DNA from: Ciceribacter sichuanensis
Lineage (GTDB): Bacteria; Pseudomonadota; Alphaproteobacteria; Rhizobiales; Rhizobiaceae
DNA length: 64,000 nucleotides
Assembly: GCF_024055605.1 (NCBI RefSeq)
Contig: NZ_JAMXLX010000005.1
Span: forward strand, 62,001-126,000
Reading direction: 5' to 3'
The first letter of the stretch is position 1. Each line of letters opens with the position of its first letter. Under the pieces are notes generated by a model. The model did not search any database and was not told the DNA's origin. It worked only from the letters and a program-made list of their open reading frames with translations. The translations under genes and the position numbers were made by a program. Below are positions 26,864 to 36,517 of the stretch, one piece after another.

Positions 26864-29005
26864 TCAGTCGTTGCGCAGGCGTCCCTCGACGAGGTCGAGG
26901 ACGGAGCGGGCGGCGTCCATGACGTTGGTGCCGGGGCCGAAGACGGCGGAGACGCCGTGTTCCATGAGGTAGTCGTAGTCCTGCCGGGGAATGACACCGC
27001 CGACGACGACGATGACGTCTTGCGCGCCCCTGGCCTTCAGGGCTTCCACGAGCTGCGGCGCCAGCGTCTTGTGGCCGGCTGCGAGTGACGACATGCCGAC
27101 GACGTGAACTTTTTCGGCAACCGCGAGGTCGGCTGCTTCGTCCGGCGTTTGGAAGAGCGGGCCGGCGACGACGTCGAAGCCGATGTCGCCGAAGGCGGAT
27201 GCGATCACCTTGGCGCCGCGGTCATGGCCATCCTGGCCGAGCTTGGCGACGAGAATGCGGGGAGCCGCGCCCTTCGCCTTTCTGTAGCTGTCGAGGCGGT
27301 CGGAGAGGATCGAGAGTTCCGGATCGCCCTCATAGGCCTTGCCGTAGATGTTGCGCACGACCTTCGGGACTGCGGCATGGTCGCCGAAGACGGCGCGCAT
27401 GGCATCCGAGATTTCGCCGACGGTGGCACGCTCGCGGGCGGCATCGACGGCTGCTTCGAGGATGTTGCCCTCGCCGGTGCGGGCGACCTCGGTGAGGCGG
27501 GCCAGCGCCTGCTCGACCTTTTTCGTGTCGCGGCGGCGCTTGGTTTCCTCGATACGCTTGATCTGTGAGGCGCGGACCGCGGAGTTGTCGATCTCCAGAA
27601 TGTCGATCGGCTCCTCGTTCTCCAGGCGGAACTTGTTGACGCCGACGATGACTTCCTCGCCCTTGTCGACGGCGGCCTGGCGACGGGTCGCGGCTTCCTC
27701 GATCAGGCGCTTGGGCAGACCGTCATCGACGGCCTTGGTCATGCCGCCCAGGGCCTCGACTTCCTCGATCAGCGCCCAGGCCTTGGTCGCCAGTTCATCG
27801 GTCAGGCTCTCGACATAGTAGGAACCGGCAAGCGGATCGACGACCTTGGTGACGCCCGTCTCGTTCTGCAGGATGAGCTGGGTGTTGCGGGCGATGCGGG
27901 CCGAGAACTCGGTCGGCAGCGCGATAGCTTCATCCAGAGCATTGGTGTGCAGCGACTGGGTGCCGCCGAGCGCTGCGGACAGCGCCTCATAGGCTGTGCG
28001 GATGACGTTGTTGTAGGGGTCCTGTTCCTGCAGCGAGACGCCGGAGGTCTGACAATGGGTGCGCAACATCAGCGACGAAGCCTTCTTCGGCTCGAATTCC
28101 TGCATGATGCGGGTCCAGAGCAGACGGGCGGCGCGAAGCTTGGCTGCTTCCATGAAGAAGTTCATGCCGATGGCGAAGAAGAAGGACAGGCGACCGGCGA
28201 ACTCGTCGACGTTGAGCCCCTTCTTCAGTGCGGCGCGAACGTATTCGCGGCCATCGGCCAGCGTGAAGGCCAGCTCCTGCACCAGCGTCGCGCCGGCTTC
28301 CTGCATGTGGTAGCCGGAAATCGAGATGGAGTTGAACTTCGGCATCTCCTTGGCTGTGTACTCGATGATGTCGGCAATGATGCGCATCGAGGGTTCCGGC
28401 GGGTAGATGTAGGTGTTGCGGACCATGAACTCCTTGAGAATGTCGTTCTGAATGGTGCCGGAAAGCTTGTCGCGAGAAACGCCCTGTTCCTCGCCGGTGA
28501 CGATGAAGTTGGCGAGGATCGGGATGACCGCGCCGTTCATGGTCATGGAGACGGAAATGTTTTCGAGCGGAATGCCGTCGAACAGGATCTTCATGTCCTC
28601 GACGCTGTCGATCGCCACGCCGGCCTTGCCGACATCGCCTTCGACGCGCGGATGGTTCGAGTCGTAGCCGCGATGGGTGGCAAGGTCGAAGGCGACCGAA
28701 ACGCCTTGCTGGCCGGCAGCGAGCGCCTTGCGATAGAAGGCGTTGGATGCTTCCGCGGTCGAGAAGCCGGCATACTGGCGGATCGTCCAGGGACGGCCGG
28801 CATACATGGTGGCGCGGGGACCACGAACGAAAGGCGCAAACCCCGGCAGGGACTTCAGGTGGTCGATGTCCTCAAGGTCTTCGGCCGTGTAGAGTGGCTT
28901 GACGTCGATGCCCTCTGGCGTGTGCCAGGTCAGTGTCTCGGCCGGACGCTTCAGCTCCTTCTCGGCCAGGGCTTCCCAGTCCTTGATGGTCTTCTCGCTC
29001 GACAT
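26864..29005 (-). CDS. mcm: Methylmalonyl-CoA mutase
   Basis: Adenosylcobalamin-dependent isomerase of (R)-methylmalonyl-CoA to succinyl-CoA, 713 aa from ATG at 29005 with an AGGAGG ribosome-binding site seven bases upstream. N-terminal substrate-binding barrel ([16 protein letters not shown] at about 90-105) and C-terminal B12-binding domain with the DxHxxG motif at D592-H594-G597 for base-off, His-on cofactor. It is the single-chain homodimer type. It sits downstream of the propionyl-CoA carboxylase genes on the same strand but 578 bp away, so it likely has its own promoter. It completes the propionyl-CoA to succinyl-CoA route. Confidence 0.96.
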   Translation of the reverse strand: MSSEKTIKDWEALAEKELKRPAETLTWHTPEGIDVKPLYTAEDLEDIDHLKSLPGFAPFVRGPRATMYAGRPWTIRQYAGFSTAEASNAFYRKALAAGQQGVSVAFDLATHRGYDSNHPRVEGDVGKAGVAIDSVEDMKILFDGIPLENISVSMTMNGAVIPILANFIVTGEEQGVSRDKLSGTIQNDILKEFMVRNTYIYPPEPSMRIIADIIEYTAKEMPKFNSISISGYHMQEAGATLVQELAFTLADGREYVRAALKKGLNVDEFAGRLSFFFAIGMNFFMEAAKLRAARLLWTRIMQEFEPKKASSLMLRTHCQTSGVSLQEQDPYNNVIRTAYEALSAALGGTQSLHTNALDEAIALPTEFSARIARNTQLILQNETGVTKVVDPLAGSYYVESLTDELATKAWALIEEVEALGGMTKAVDDGLPKRLIEEAATRRQAAVDKGEEVIVGVNKFRLENEEPIDILEIDNSAVRASQIKRIEETKRRRDTKKVEQALARLTEVARTGEGNILEAAVDAARERATVGEISDAMRAVFGDHAAVPKVVRNIYGKAYEGDPELSILSDRLDSYRKAKGAAPRILVAKLGQDGHDRGAKVIASAFGDIGFDVVAGPLFQTPDEAADLAVAEKVHVVGMSSLAAGHKTLAPQLVEALKARGAQDVIVVVGGVIPRQDYDYLMEHGVSAVFGPGTNVMDAARSVLDLVEGRLRND

Positions 29006-29583
29006 CCATTTTCCTCCTGCGCCTTTAACCACGCGCGCGGGGCCGTGGCTTTGGAAACTTTGTCTTGTCGCATGTCGTTGCCGCAAAACCGCTCAACACT
29101 TTTGCGCGACATGCTTTGGATCGGACGGGGCGCCGGAGCTGCCTCGTTTAGTGTATAAAAGTGGCACCTTCCGGCACCCCGTTCAGCGGTTTTTGCCCGC
29201 GGTCCGGGTTCCTCGCACGAACAGAAATCGGCTCGTCCCGATTTCGCGTCCGGCAGTCAAGGCCACGGTTTGCAGCCTTCTTGCCGGGTTTCAAAGGGCG
29301 CCGGGGTTTCACCGGCTGCCGTCCGCCACTCTGCCGTCACGGCACGTCGCTTTTTCAGCGAGAGGACCCAATTCCACGAACCCCCGATACGGCTCTTGCG
29401 TCTCTTCCCCGCACCGGGCGCCGGTTGCTTCTCGCCGCGACGCCTCGCAGTGTATCCGATGAAGCAACGGCCCCATGATGACATGACGCAATCGGTCGGG
29501 GATGAACGGCGGGGAGGGAGGTTGAAAACAAAAGGGAAATCCATTTCGTCTTCCCCGTGTCTACCTCCTCCGAGCCGTATTCC
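29006..29583. other. 578-bp gap between mcm and pccA
   Basis: Presumably holds the mcm promoter. Apart from the palindromic repeat at 29070-29114 nothing could be identified. Open frames of 60-150 codons exist on both strands, but they lack ribosome-binding sites, overlap each other and are Arg/Pro-rich shadows. Confidence 0.5.
29070..29114. repeat. Rhizobial-type palindromic repeat upstream of mcm
   Basis: Nested inverted repeat: GCATGTCG...CGACATGC (8 bp) outside, CGCAAAA...TTTTGCG (7 bp) inside, around an ACCGCTCAACAC-like centre. This form of palindrome with an ACCGCT-xxx-CAC centre is a dispersed intergenic repeat in Rhizobiaceae (recalled, not checked). It lies 65 bp upstream of the mcm start. 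Confidence 0.65.
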
Positions 29584-31599
29584 TTATTCGAACTCCATGA
29601 TCAGTTCGTCGACGGCGAGGCTCTGGCCGGCCTTGACGGCGACCTTCTTCACCACGCTGCGCTTTTCCGCCTTGAGGATGTTTTCCATCTTCATGGCTTC
29701 GACGGTCGCGAGCGCCTGACCGGCTTCCACCTGATCGCCCTCGTTGACGGCGACCGAGGTGATGACGCCGGGCATCGGGCAGAGCAGCATCCTCGACGTA
29801 TCCGGGGGCAGCTTTTCCGGCATCAGCTTGGCAAGCGCGGCGACGCGCGGCGAGCGGACGCGTGCCATGACATCCATGCCGCGCCAGCGCAGGCGGATCG
29901 CAGCGCCTGCGAGGTTGATCTTCACGCCGACGGCTTCGCCATCGACATGGAAGACCGTGTGGCTCTGGCCGGGAAGCCAGCCGCCGGTGACCGAGCACTT
30001 GCCGTCATCGGCGAAGGCAATCGTGGTGCCGTCCGTGCCGGTCCCAACCGTCACCGGGAAGGAATGGCCGGCGAGCGCGACCACCCAGTCCCTGCCGACC
30101 TTGCGCGGATGATTGCCGATGGTGCCGGAAATCTGGACGGCGCGGTCCTGAAGCGTCTGGTTGATGACGGCGGCGATGGCCGCGAGCTTGCGGGCGGCCT
30201 TCTCGTCCGGGGCGACGCCGGTGAAGCCGTCCTTGAACTCCTCGGCGATATAGGCCGTGGTCAGCTTGCCGGAGCGGAAGCGCTCCTGCTGCATCACCGC
30301 GGAGAGGAAGGGCAGGTTGTGGCCGATGCCCTCGACCTCGAAATTGTCGAGCGCCTTCGACATGGCGTCGATCGCGGTCAGACGGTCGGGCGCCCAGGTG
30401 CAGAGCTTGGCGATCATCGGGTCGTAATACATCGAAATCTCGCCGCCTTCGTAGACGCCGGTATCATTGCGGACGACGGTGCCGTCATCCTCCTTGCCTT
30501 CGACCGGCGGGCGATAACGCGTCAGGCGGCCGATGGAGGGCAGGAAGTTGCGGTAGGGGTCTTCGGCATAAAGGCGGCTTTCGATCGCCCAGCCGTTGAG
30601 CTTGACGTCCGCCTGGCCGAAGGAAAGCTTTTCGCCGGAGGCGACGCGGATCATCTGCTCGACGAGGTCGAGGCCAGTGATGAGCTCGGTGACCGGGTGT
30701 TCCACCTGCAGGCGGGTGTTCATTTCTAGGAAGTAGAACTTGTTCTGCTTGCCGTCGACGATGAACTCGACCGTGCCGGCGGAGTGGTAACCCACGGCCT
30801 TGGCGAGCGCCACGGCCTGTTCGCCCATGGCCTTGCGGGTAGCTTCGTCGAGGAAGGGCGATGGGGCCTCCTCGATGACCTTCTGGTTACGGCGCTGGAT
30901 CGAGCATTCGCGTTCGCCGAGATAGAGCACGGTGCCGTGCTTGTCGCCGAGCACCTGGATTTCGATGTGGCGCGGCTCAGTGACGAACTTCTCGATGAAG
31001 ATGCGGTCGTCGCCGAAGGAGTTCTTCGCTTCGTTCCTCGATGACTGGAAGCCTTCGCGGGCTTCTTCGGCATTCCAGGCAATGCGCATGCCCTTGCCGC
31101 CGCCGCCCGCGGATGCCTTGATCATGACCGGGTAGCCGATCTGGTCGGAGATCTTCACGGCCTCGTCGGCATCCTCGATCAGGCCCATATGGCCCGGAAC
31201 CGTGGAGACGCCGGCTTCGGCGGCGAGCTTCTTGGAGGTGATCTTGTCGCCCATGGCCTGGATCGCGCCGACCGGCGGGCCGACGAAGGTGATGCCTTCA
31301 TTGGCGAGCGCATCGGCAAAGACGGCGTTTTCCGACAGGAAGCCATAGCCCGGGTGAACGGCATCGGCGCCGGTCTTGCGGATCGCCTCGAGGATCTTCT
31401 CGATGACGATATAGGACTGGTTGGACGGAGCCGGACCGATATGGACGGCCTCGTCAGCCATCTTCACATGCAGCGCGTCACGGTCGGCATCGGAATAGAC
31501 GGCGACGGTCTGGATGCCCATCTTCTTCGCGGTCTTGATGACCCGGCAGGCGATTTCGCCACGGTTGGCAATGAGGATTTTCTTGATGGTCACCGTCAC
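29584..31599 (-). CDS. pccA: Propionyl-CoA carboxylase, biotin-carboxylase/BCCP (alpha) subunit
   Basis: 671 aa. Start is GTG at 31599 overlapping the previous stop (GTGA). N-terminal biotin carboxylase domain (IKKILIANRGEIACRVI, ATP-grasp loop KASAGGGGKGMRIA), a middle domain, and a C-terminal biotinyl domain with biotin-lysine K637 in VEAMKMEN. It carboxylates biotin using ATP and bicarbonate and passes CO2 to PccB, making methylmalonyl-CoA from propionyl-CoA. Third gene of pccB, small protein gene, pccA. Likely controlled by the divergent PccR. Confidence 0.96.
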   Translation of the reverse strand: MTVTIKKILIANRGEIACRVIKTAKKMGIQTVAVYSDADRDALHVKMADEAVHIGPAPSNQSYIVIEKILEAIRKTGADAVHPGYGFLSENAVFADALANEGITFVGPPVGAIQAMGDKITSKKLAAEAGVSTVPGHMGLIEDADEAVKISDQIGYPVMIKASAGGGGKGMRIAWNAEEAREGFQSSRNEAKNSFGDDRIFIEKFVTEPRHIEIQVLGDKHGTVLYLGERECSIQRRNQKVIEEAPSPFLDEATRKAMGEQAVALAKAVGYHSAGTVEFIVDGKQNKFYFLEMNTRLQVEHPVTELITGLDLVEQMIRVASGEKLSFGQADVKLNGWAIESRLYAEDPYRNFLPSIGRLTRYRPPVEGKEDDGTVVRNDTGVYEGGEISMYYDPMIAKLCTWAPDRLTAIDAMSKALDNFEVEGIGHNLPFLSAVMQQERFRSGKLTTAYIAEEFKDGFTGVAPDEKAARKLAAIAAVINQTLQDRAVQISGTIGNHPRKVGRDWVVALAGHSFPVTVGTGTDGTTIAFADDGKCSVTGGWLPGQSHTVFHVDGEAVGVKINLAGAAIRLRWRGMDVMARVRSPRVAALAKLMPEKLPPDTSRMLLCPMPGVITSVAVNEGDQVEAGQALATVEAMKMENILKAEKRSVVKKVAVKAGQSLAVDELIMEFE

Positions 31600-31973
31600 A
31601 CCTCGAATACGTCGTCAAAAGATTCCGGGAAGTTCTGCCGGGCGAGTTTTTCGTTGATCACCAGCATGGACTCGTAGGAAAGCGGATCGAAATCCTTGTC
31701 CGCCGCGATGACTTCACGGCCGAAAAGAAGATTCAGTCGGGCGGCATCCAGGTTGCCGCGCTCGAAGGGCTCGTCGCCGAAGTGGTGCCAGAGGGCATGC
31801 AGGAAGGCCGCGTCGATGCGGTGTTCCTTGGTGCCCGGGCGGGCCTTGCGGGGCAGGGCCTTGAGCGGGGTCACGCCTTTCGGATTGGCGCGGCGGATCG
31901 TAAATTGCACACCGGTACCGGGCATCCCTGACGGGAAGCCCTTGTGCTTGGTCATGTCGGGAAGATCAGCCAT
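31596..31973 (-). CDS. Small protein encoded between pccB and pccA, function unknown
   Basis: 125 aa from ATG at 31973, 11 bp after the pccB stop and overlapping the pccA start by 4 bp, so certainly part of the operon. A basic N-terminal half (FTIRRANPKGVTPLKALPRKARPG) is followed by a helical acidic C-terminal half (FLHALWHHFGDEPFERGNLDAARLNLLFG). No catalytic motif, membrane segment or signal was seen. Its fixed position between the carboxylase subunits suggests an assembly, regulatory or biotinylation role, but this is only inference. Confidence 0.8.
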   Translation of the reverse strand: MADLPDMTKHKGFPSGMPGTGVQFTIRRANPKGVTPLKALPRKARPGTKEHRIDAAFLHALWHHFGDEPFERGNLDAARLNLLFGREVIAADKDFDPLSYESMLVINEKLARQNFPESFDDVFEV

Positions 31974-31984
31974 CGGTCTTTCCC

Positions 31985-33517
31985 TTACAACGGGATCGTG
32001 TCGTGCTTCTTCCAGTGCGTGCCGAGCTGCTTGTTGCGCAGCGAGGCGAAGGCACGGGCGATGCGGCGGCGCGAGGAATGCGGCATGATGACTTCGTCGA
32101 TGAAGCCGCGTTCGGCGGCGACGAAGGGGTTGGCGAAGCGTTCCTCGTATTCCTTCGTGCGGGCGGCGATCTTTTCGGGATCGTTGAGCTCGGAGCGATA
32201 GAGGATTTCGGTCGCGCCCTTGGCGCCCATGACGGCGATTTCGGCGGTCGGCCATGCATAGTTGATATCGGCGCCGATGTGCTTGGAGGCCATGACGTCG
32301 TAGGCGCCGCCATAGGCCTTGCGGGTGATCAGCGTCACCATCGGAACCGTGGCCTGGCTATAGGCGAAGAGCAGCTTCGCGCCATGCTTGATGACGCCGC
32401 CATATTCCTGGCTGGTTCCGGGAAGGAAGCCGGGAACGTCGACCAGCGTCAGGATCGGAATGTTGAAGGCGTCGCAGAAGCGGACGAAACGGGCGGCCTT
32501 GCGCGAGGAGTCGATATCGAGGCAGCCGGCGAGCACCATCGGCTGGTTGGCGACGACGCCGACCGTCTGGCCTTCCAGCCGGAGGAAGCCGGTGATGATG
32601 TTGCGGGCGAAGGCTTCCTGGATTTCGAAGAAATCGCCCTCGTCGGCCAGAGCGTAGATCAGCTCCTTCATGTCATAGGGCTTGTTGGAACTGTCCGGGA
32701 TCAGGGTGTCGAGACGGTTCTCGATGCGGGCCGGGTCGTCGTGGAAGGGACGAAGCGGCGGCTTTTCGCGGTTGTTGAGCGGCAGGAAGTCGAACAGCAC
32801 GCGAACCTGTTCCAGCGCCTCGATGTCGTTTTCATAGGCGCCATCGGCAACCGACGACTTCTTGGTGTGGGTCGATGCGCCGCCGAGTTCTTCGGCCGTG
32901 ACGATTTCGTTCGTCACCGTCTTCACGACGTCGGGGCCGGTCACGAACATGTAGGAGCTGTCGCGCACCATGAAGATGAAGTCGGTCATGGCGGGCGAAT
33001 AGACCGCGCCGCCGGCGCAGGGGCCCATGATGACCGAGATCTGCGGCACGACGCCAGAGGCATCGACATTGCGCTTGAACACGTCGGCATAACCGGCGAG
33101 CGAGGCGACTCCTTCCTGGATGCGGGCGCCGCCCGAATCGTTGAGGCCGATCACCGGGGCGCCGTTCTTCAGCGCCATATCCATGATCTTGCAGATCTTC
33201 TGGGCATGGGTTTCGGACAGCGAGCCGCCGAGGACGGTGAAATCCTGCGAGAAGACATAGACTTGACGACCGTTGATCGTGCCCCAGCCGGTAACGACGC
33301 CGTCGCCGGCGACCTTCTGGTTTTCCATGCCGAAATCGGTGCAGCGATGGGTGACATACATGTCGTATTCTTCGAAGGAGCCCTCATCGAGCAGAACCTC
33401 GATGCGCTCGCGCGCCGTCAGCTTGCCTTTGGCGTGCTGGGCGTCGATGCGCCGCTGGCCGCCGCCGAGATGCGCCTCGGCGCGACGCGCCTCGAGCTGT
33501 TCCAATACCGTTCGCAT
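31985..33517 (-). CDS. pccB: Propionyl-CoA carboxylase, carboxyltransferase (beta) subunit
   Basis: 510 aa from ATG at 33517, chosen for the GGGAGG ribosome-binding site four bases upstream; in-frame ATGs at 33532 and 33538 are less well placed. Crotonase-fold carboxyltransferase with [14 protein letters not shown] near residue 125 and [13 protein letters not shown] around 150 (N-terminal CoA site), and [15 protein letters not shown] in the C-terminal half (carboxybiotin site). Forms the alpha6-beta6 enzyme with PccA. The divergent gene pccR encodes the probable regulator. Confidence 0.96.
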   Translation of the reverse strand: MRTVLEQLEARRAEAHLGGGQRRIDAQHAKGKLTARERIEVLLDEGSFEEYDMYVTHRCTDFGMENQKVAGDGVVTGWGTINGRQVYVFSQDFTVLGGSLSETHAQKICKIMDMALKNGAPVIGLNDSGGARIQEGVASLAGYADVFKRNVDASGVVPQISVIMGPCAGGAVYSPAMTDFIFMVRDSSYMFVTGPDVVKTVTNEIVTAEELGGASTHTKKSSVADGAYENDIEALEQVRVLFDFLPLNNREKPPLRPFHDDPARIENRLDTLIPDSSNKPYDMKELIYALADEGDFFEIQEAFARNIITGFLRLEGQTVGVVANQPMVLAGCLDIDSSRKAARFVRFCDAFNIPILTLVDVPGFLPGTSQEYGGVIKHGAKLLFAYSQATVPMVTLITRKAYGGAYDVMASKHIGADINYAWPTAEIAVMGAKGATEILYRSELNDPEKIAARTKEYEERFANPFVAAERGFIDEVIMPHSSRRRIARAFASLRNKQLGTHWKKHDTIPL

Positions 33518-33622
33518 GCTGCCTCCCGACATATTCATGAAGCTTTTCAGGATGATTTGTGCCCTTAAACGTCTGGCGAGGCAAAGAAAATGATTGAACA
33601 GGTGCAATTGTGGATTTATAAA

Positions 33623-33652
33623 TTTGCAAACTGAAAAATGCGAAATTGCAAA
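33623..33652. promoter_or_regulatory. ScfR/PccR-type operator (TTTGCAAA boxes)
   Basis: A perfect TTTGCAAA palindrome at 33623-33630 and an ATTGCAAA copy at 33645-33652 whose last base is the A of the pccR ATG; a degenerate ATGCGAAA lies between. In Rhodobacter sphaeroides PccR recognises paired TTTGCAAA palindromes upstream of pccB. Here the boxes lie in the pccB-pccR divergent region, immediately before pccR, suggesting autoregulation as well as control of pccB. Confidence 0.75.
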
Positions 33653-35061
33653 TGGCGATCGGCAAGCTCTTTATCGGCCGCAAGGTCCGCGAAATCAGGC
33701 AGGCGAGTGCGGCCACGCAGGCCCAGTTCGCCGACATGATCGGTATCTCGACCAGCTATCTCAACCAGATCGAAAACAACCAGCGGCCGGTTTCTGCCTC
33801 GGTGCTTCTGGCGCTCGCTGAAAAATTCGGGATCGATATCACCGAACTTTCCTCCGGCCAGAACGACCGCCTGCTTTCGGCGCTGACGGAGGCGCTGTCG
33901 GATCCGCTGTTCGAAACCTATTCGCCGAGCCTGCAGGAACTGAAGCTCATCACCCAGAACGCGCCGGGCTTCGCCCATGCGCTGATCAACTGTCATCAGG
34001 CCTATCGGCGAAACGGCGAGCAGCTGGCAAGCTATGCCGACCGTGCGGGTGCCGCGACGGCTAACGAGACGACCTCCTACGAGGAGGTGCGCGATTTTTT
34101 CCACTTCGTCGACAACTATATTCACGACATCGACCAGATGGCCGAGGGGCTGGCGGCGGAACTCAAGCTCGGCGAGGGCGAGAATTACGCCGCGATGACC
34201 GGCTTCCTCGAAAGTCGCTACGGGGTTCGCGTGGTGCGCGGCGATGCCGGCGACGAGGCGATCCGCCGCTACGATCCGAAATCGCGCATCCTGACGCTGA
34301 GCCGCTATGCCTCGGTGCCGACACGGGACTTCCAGATCGCCACGCAGATCGCCCAGCTTCACGCGGAAACCAAGATCGATCAGGTGCTGAAGTCGGCGGG
34401 GTTCCGCACCGAGGAGGCGGTGGAGATCTGTCGCATCGGGCTGCACAACTATTTCGCCGGCGCGCTGATACTGCCCTATCGCAATTTCCTGCAGGCGGCG
34501 CGGGAACTGCGCCACGATATCGAATTGCTGGCGGCCCGTTTCGGAGCGTCGCTGGAGCAGGTCTGCCACAGGCTGTCCACTTTGCAGCGCCCGGGACAGA
34601 AGGGGGTGCCGATCTTCTTCGCTCGCATCGACCGGGCCGGCAACATCACCAAGCGGCACAGCGCCGCCCGCCTGCAGTTTGCCCGCTTCGGCGCCGCCTG
34701 TCCGCTGTGGAATGCGCATCAGGCCTTCGAGGCGCCGGGGCGGATCATTCGTCAGCTTGCGGAGACGCCTGACGGCGTGCGCTATCTCTGCATCGCCACG
34801 CAGGTGAACAAGGGCACGCTCGGCTTCCGGGCGGCACAGCCCCGCTATGCGCTGGCGCTCGGCTGCGAGATTTCCTATGCGGACCAGTTCGTCTATGCCG
34901 ACGATCTCGATCTTTCCAACCGCGCGGCTTTCGATCCGATCGGCATTTCCTGCCGGATCTGCGAGCGGGTGAAATGCACCAGCCGCGCCGTGCCGCCGCT
35001 CAAGCACCGGCTGGTGGTGGATCACAAGGTCCGCAACGCCAACCCTTACGAGATCGAGTGA
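33652..35061 (+). CDS. pccR: Short-chain fatty acyl-CoA regulator (ScfR family, PccR-like)
   Basis: 469 aa from ATG at 33652 (an in-frame TTG lies 6 bp upstream). Xre-type helix-turn-helix at about residues 8-62 ([26 protein letters not shown]), a central ImmA/IrrE-like region, and a C-terminal ScfR domain ending in the cysteine motif [10 protein letters not shown] followed by TSRAVPP. The family senses short-chain acyl-CoAs: RamB/AceR-type members sense acetyl-CoA-related signals and PccR senses propionyl-CoA. Divergent from pccB with a matching operator between them, so it most likely activates propionyl-CoA carboxylation. Confidence 0.93.
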   Translation: MAIGKLFIGRKVREIRQASAATQAQFADMIGISTSYLNQIENNQRPVSASVLLALAEKFGIDITELSSGQNDRLLSALTEALSDPLFETYSPSLQELKLITQNAPGFAHALINCHQAYRRNGEQLASYADRAGAATANETTSYEEVRDFFHFVDNYIHDIDQMAEGLAAELKLGEGENYAAMTGFLESRYGVRVVRGDAGDEAIRRYDPKSRILTLSRYASVPTRDFQIATQIAQLHAETKIDQVLKSAGFRTEEAVEICRIGLHNYFAGALILPYRNFLQAARELRHDIELLAARFGASLEQVCHRLSTLQRPGQKGVPIFFARIDRAGNITKRHSAARLQFARFGAACPLWNAHQAFEAPGRIIRQLAETPDGVRYLCIATQVNKGTLGFRAAQPRYALALGCEISYADQFVYADDLDLSNRAAFDPIGISCRICERVKCTSRAVPPLKHRLVVDHKVRNANPYEIE

Positions 35062-35091
35062 GCGCGGGAGCGCGCCGGCATCCTCTCGAAA

Positions 35092-35988
35092 TCAGGGCCG
35101 GAGTTCTTCCGTCATCAGGTCGATGAAACGCCTGACCCGGGGTTCCAGCAGGCGCTTGTCGGGATAGAGCGCGACGATGTTGACATCGCCGGACTGAAGC
35201 TCTGGAAGCACCTGTCGCAGGCGACCTTCGGCGAGATCCCTTGCCACGAGGAAATCGGGAAGCAGGGCGATGCCAAGCCCTGCGATAGCGGCGTCCTTCA
35301 GCGCTTCCCCGCTGTCCAGCCGAAGGCGGCTGCGGCCCGGTGCCTTGATCCAGCCGCCATCCTTGCCGGGAAAGCGCCAAGCCTGCTTCTGGTTGCGGCT
35401 GGTAAAGATCAGGCAGTCATGGGCTGCGAGATCATCGACATCTTCAGGTTCGCCGCGCGCGGCCAGATAGGAGGGCGCGGCGCAGAGCATCGCCCTGAAA
35501 CGGGCGATGACGCGGGACACCATGCGGGAATCGGACGTCGTAACGCCGATCCGGATGGCGAGGTCGAAGCCTTCCTCGACGATATCCTCGACACGATCGG
35601 TGAAACTCATCTCCACCTGCACCTCTGGCCAGTCCGCCAGATATCTGCGGATAATCGACAGTATGACCAGCCGCCCGAAGGCATCGGGCACTGTCAGCCG
35701 CAGCACTCCGCGCGGGGTGCCGGTGGTTCCGGCGACGCTTGCTTCGGCCTCGTCAACGGTGGCGAAGATCCTCAGGCCATGCTGGTAGAAGATCCGGCCT
35801 TCATCGGTCAGGCTGAGCGTGCGGGTGGTGCGGTTCAGGAGGCGCGTTCCGAGGCGCTCCTCAAGGCGGAGAACCGCCTTTCCCGCTGCCGAGCGCGACA
35901 GCCCCATGGCCTTGCCGCCGGCAACGAAGCTCCCGGCATCGACGACGGCCATGAAGACCTGGATATCGCTCAGATTGGCGCGCAGCAT
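35092..35988 (-). CDS. LysR-family transcriptional regulator
   Basis: 298 aa from ATG at 35988; an upstream in-frame extension lacks a conserved sequence. N-terminus LRANLSDIQVFMAVVDAGSFVAGGKAMGLSRSAAGKAVLRLE is the winged helix of the subgroup related to DmlR/PecT-like regulators. Divergent from the RidA-family gene across 119 bp and probably controls it. Converges with pccR, 30 bp away. Confidence 0.9.
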   Translation of the reverse strand: MLRANLSDIQVFMAVVDAGSFVAGGKAMGLSRSAAGKAVLRLEERLGTRLLNRTTRTLSLTDEGRIFYQHGLRIFATVDEAEASVAGTTGTPRGVLRLTVPDAFGRLVILSIIRRYLADWPEVQVEMSFTDRVEDIVEEGFDLAIRIGVTTSDSRMVSRVIARFRAMLCAAPSYLAARGEPEDVDDLAAHDCLIFTSRNQKQAWRFPGKDGGWIKAPGRSRLRLDSGEALKDAAIAGLGIALLPDFLVARDLAEGRLRQVLPELQSGDVNIVALYPDKRLLEPRVRRFIDLMTEELRP

Positions 35989-36107
35989 GAACACTCCGAT
36001 GGTTCGCTTCTGTGTCGACGTCCGTTCGTCAATCGACCGGCTATAGCAATCCCGTCCGGCGCAGGCCGCGAGATGACCCGCCGATGACGACAGGAAGGAA
36101 CGGAGAC

Positions 36108-36515
36108 ATGACACAAACCCTTGGCCGTTTGAACCCGCCGACGCTGCCCGATGCGGGTGCGCTGGGCTATTCGCAGATTACCACCGTGGAGCCGGGGCGG
36201 CTTGCCTTCATTTCGGGGCAGGTGGCGTGGCAGCCGGGCGGTGAGCGCGCGCCCGACGATCTTGCCGAACAGGCACGGCTGGTGGTCGCCAATGCTAGGT
36301 CGGCGCTCGATGCGGTTGGGGCGACGCCCGGCGACATCGCCATGGTGCGGCTCTATGTGACCGACCTCACCCCGGAACGGGTCGGGGAGGCGATGCCCGC
36401 CGTGCTTGCTTTTCTGGATGGCGCGAAGCCAAGCCTGACCGGCATAGGCGTTGCCGCGCTCGCCGGACCCGATCTCCAGATGGAAATGGAGATGGTGGTT
36501 CGCCTGCCGTCCTGA
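36108..36515 (+). CDS. RidA/YjgF-YER057c-UK114 family protein
   Basis: 135 aa from ATG at 36108 with GGAAGGA upstream. RidA-fold pattern: LGYSQITTVEPGRLAFISGQVA at the N-terminus, central NARSALDAVGATPGDIAMVRLYVTD, and C-terminal TGIGVAALAGPDLQMEMEM. RidA proper hydrolyses reactive 2-aminoacrylate/imines. This one lacks the canonical R-x-x-[VAS]-x-V-x-x-LP segment: it has TGIGVAALAGP, so it belongs to a Rid subgroup of uncertain activity. Divergent LysR regulator. Confidence 0.85.
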   Translation: MTQTLGRLNPPTLPDAGALGYSQITTVEPGRLAFISGQVAWQPGGERAPDDLAEQARLVVANARSALDAVGATPGDIAMVRLYVTDLTPERVGEAMPAVLAFLDGAKPSLTGIGVAALAGPDLQMEMEMVVRLPS

Positions 36516-36517
36516 GT

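Noticed and set aside
29257-29544. Open reading frame of 95 codons on the minus strand between mcm and pccA
   Set aside because: Arg/Pro/Gly-rich composition, poor start context, overlapped by frames of similar length on the plus strand; typical GC-rich chance frame.
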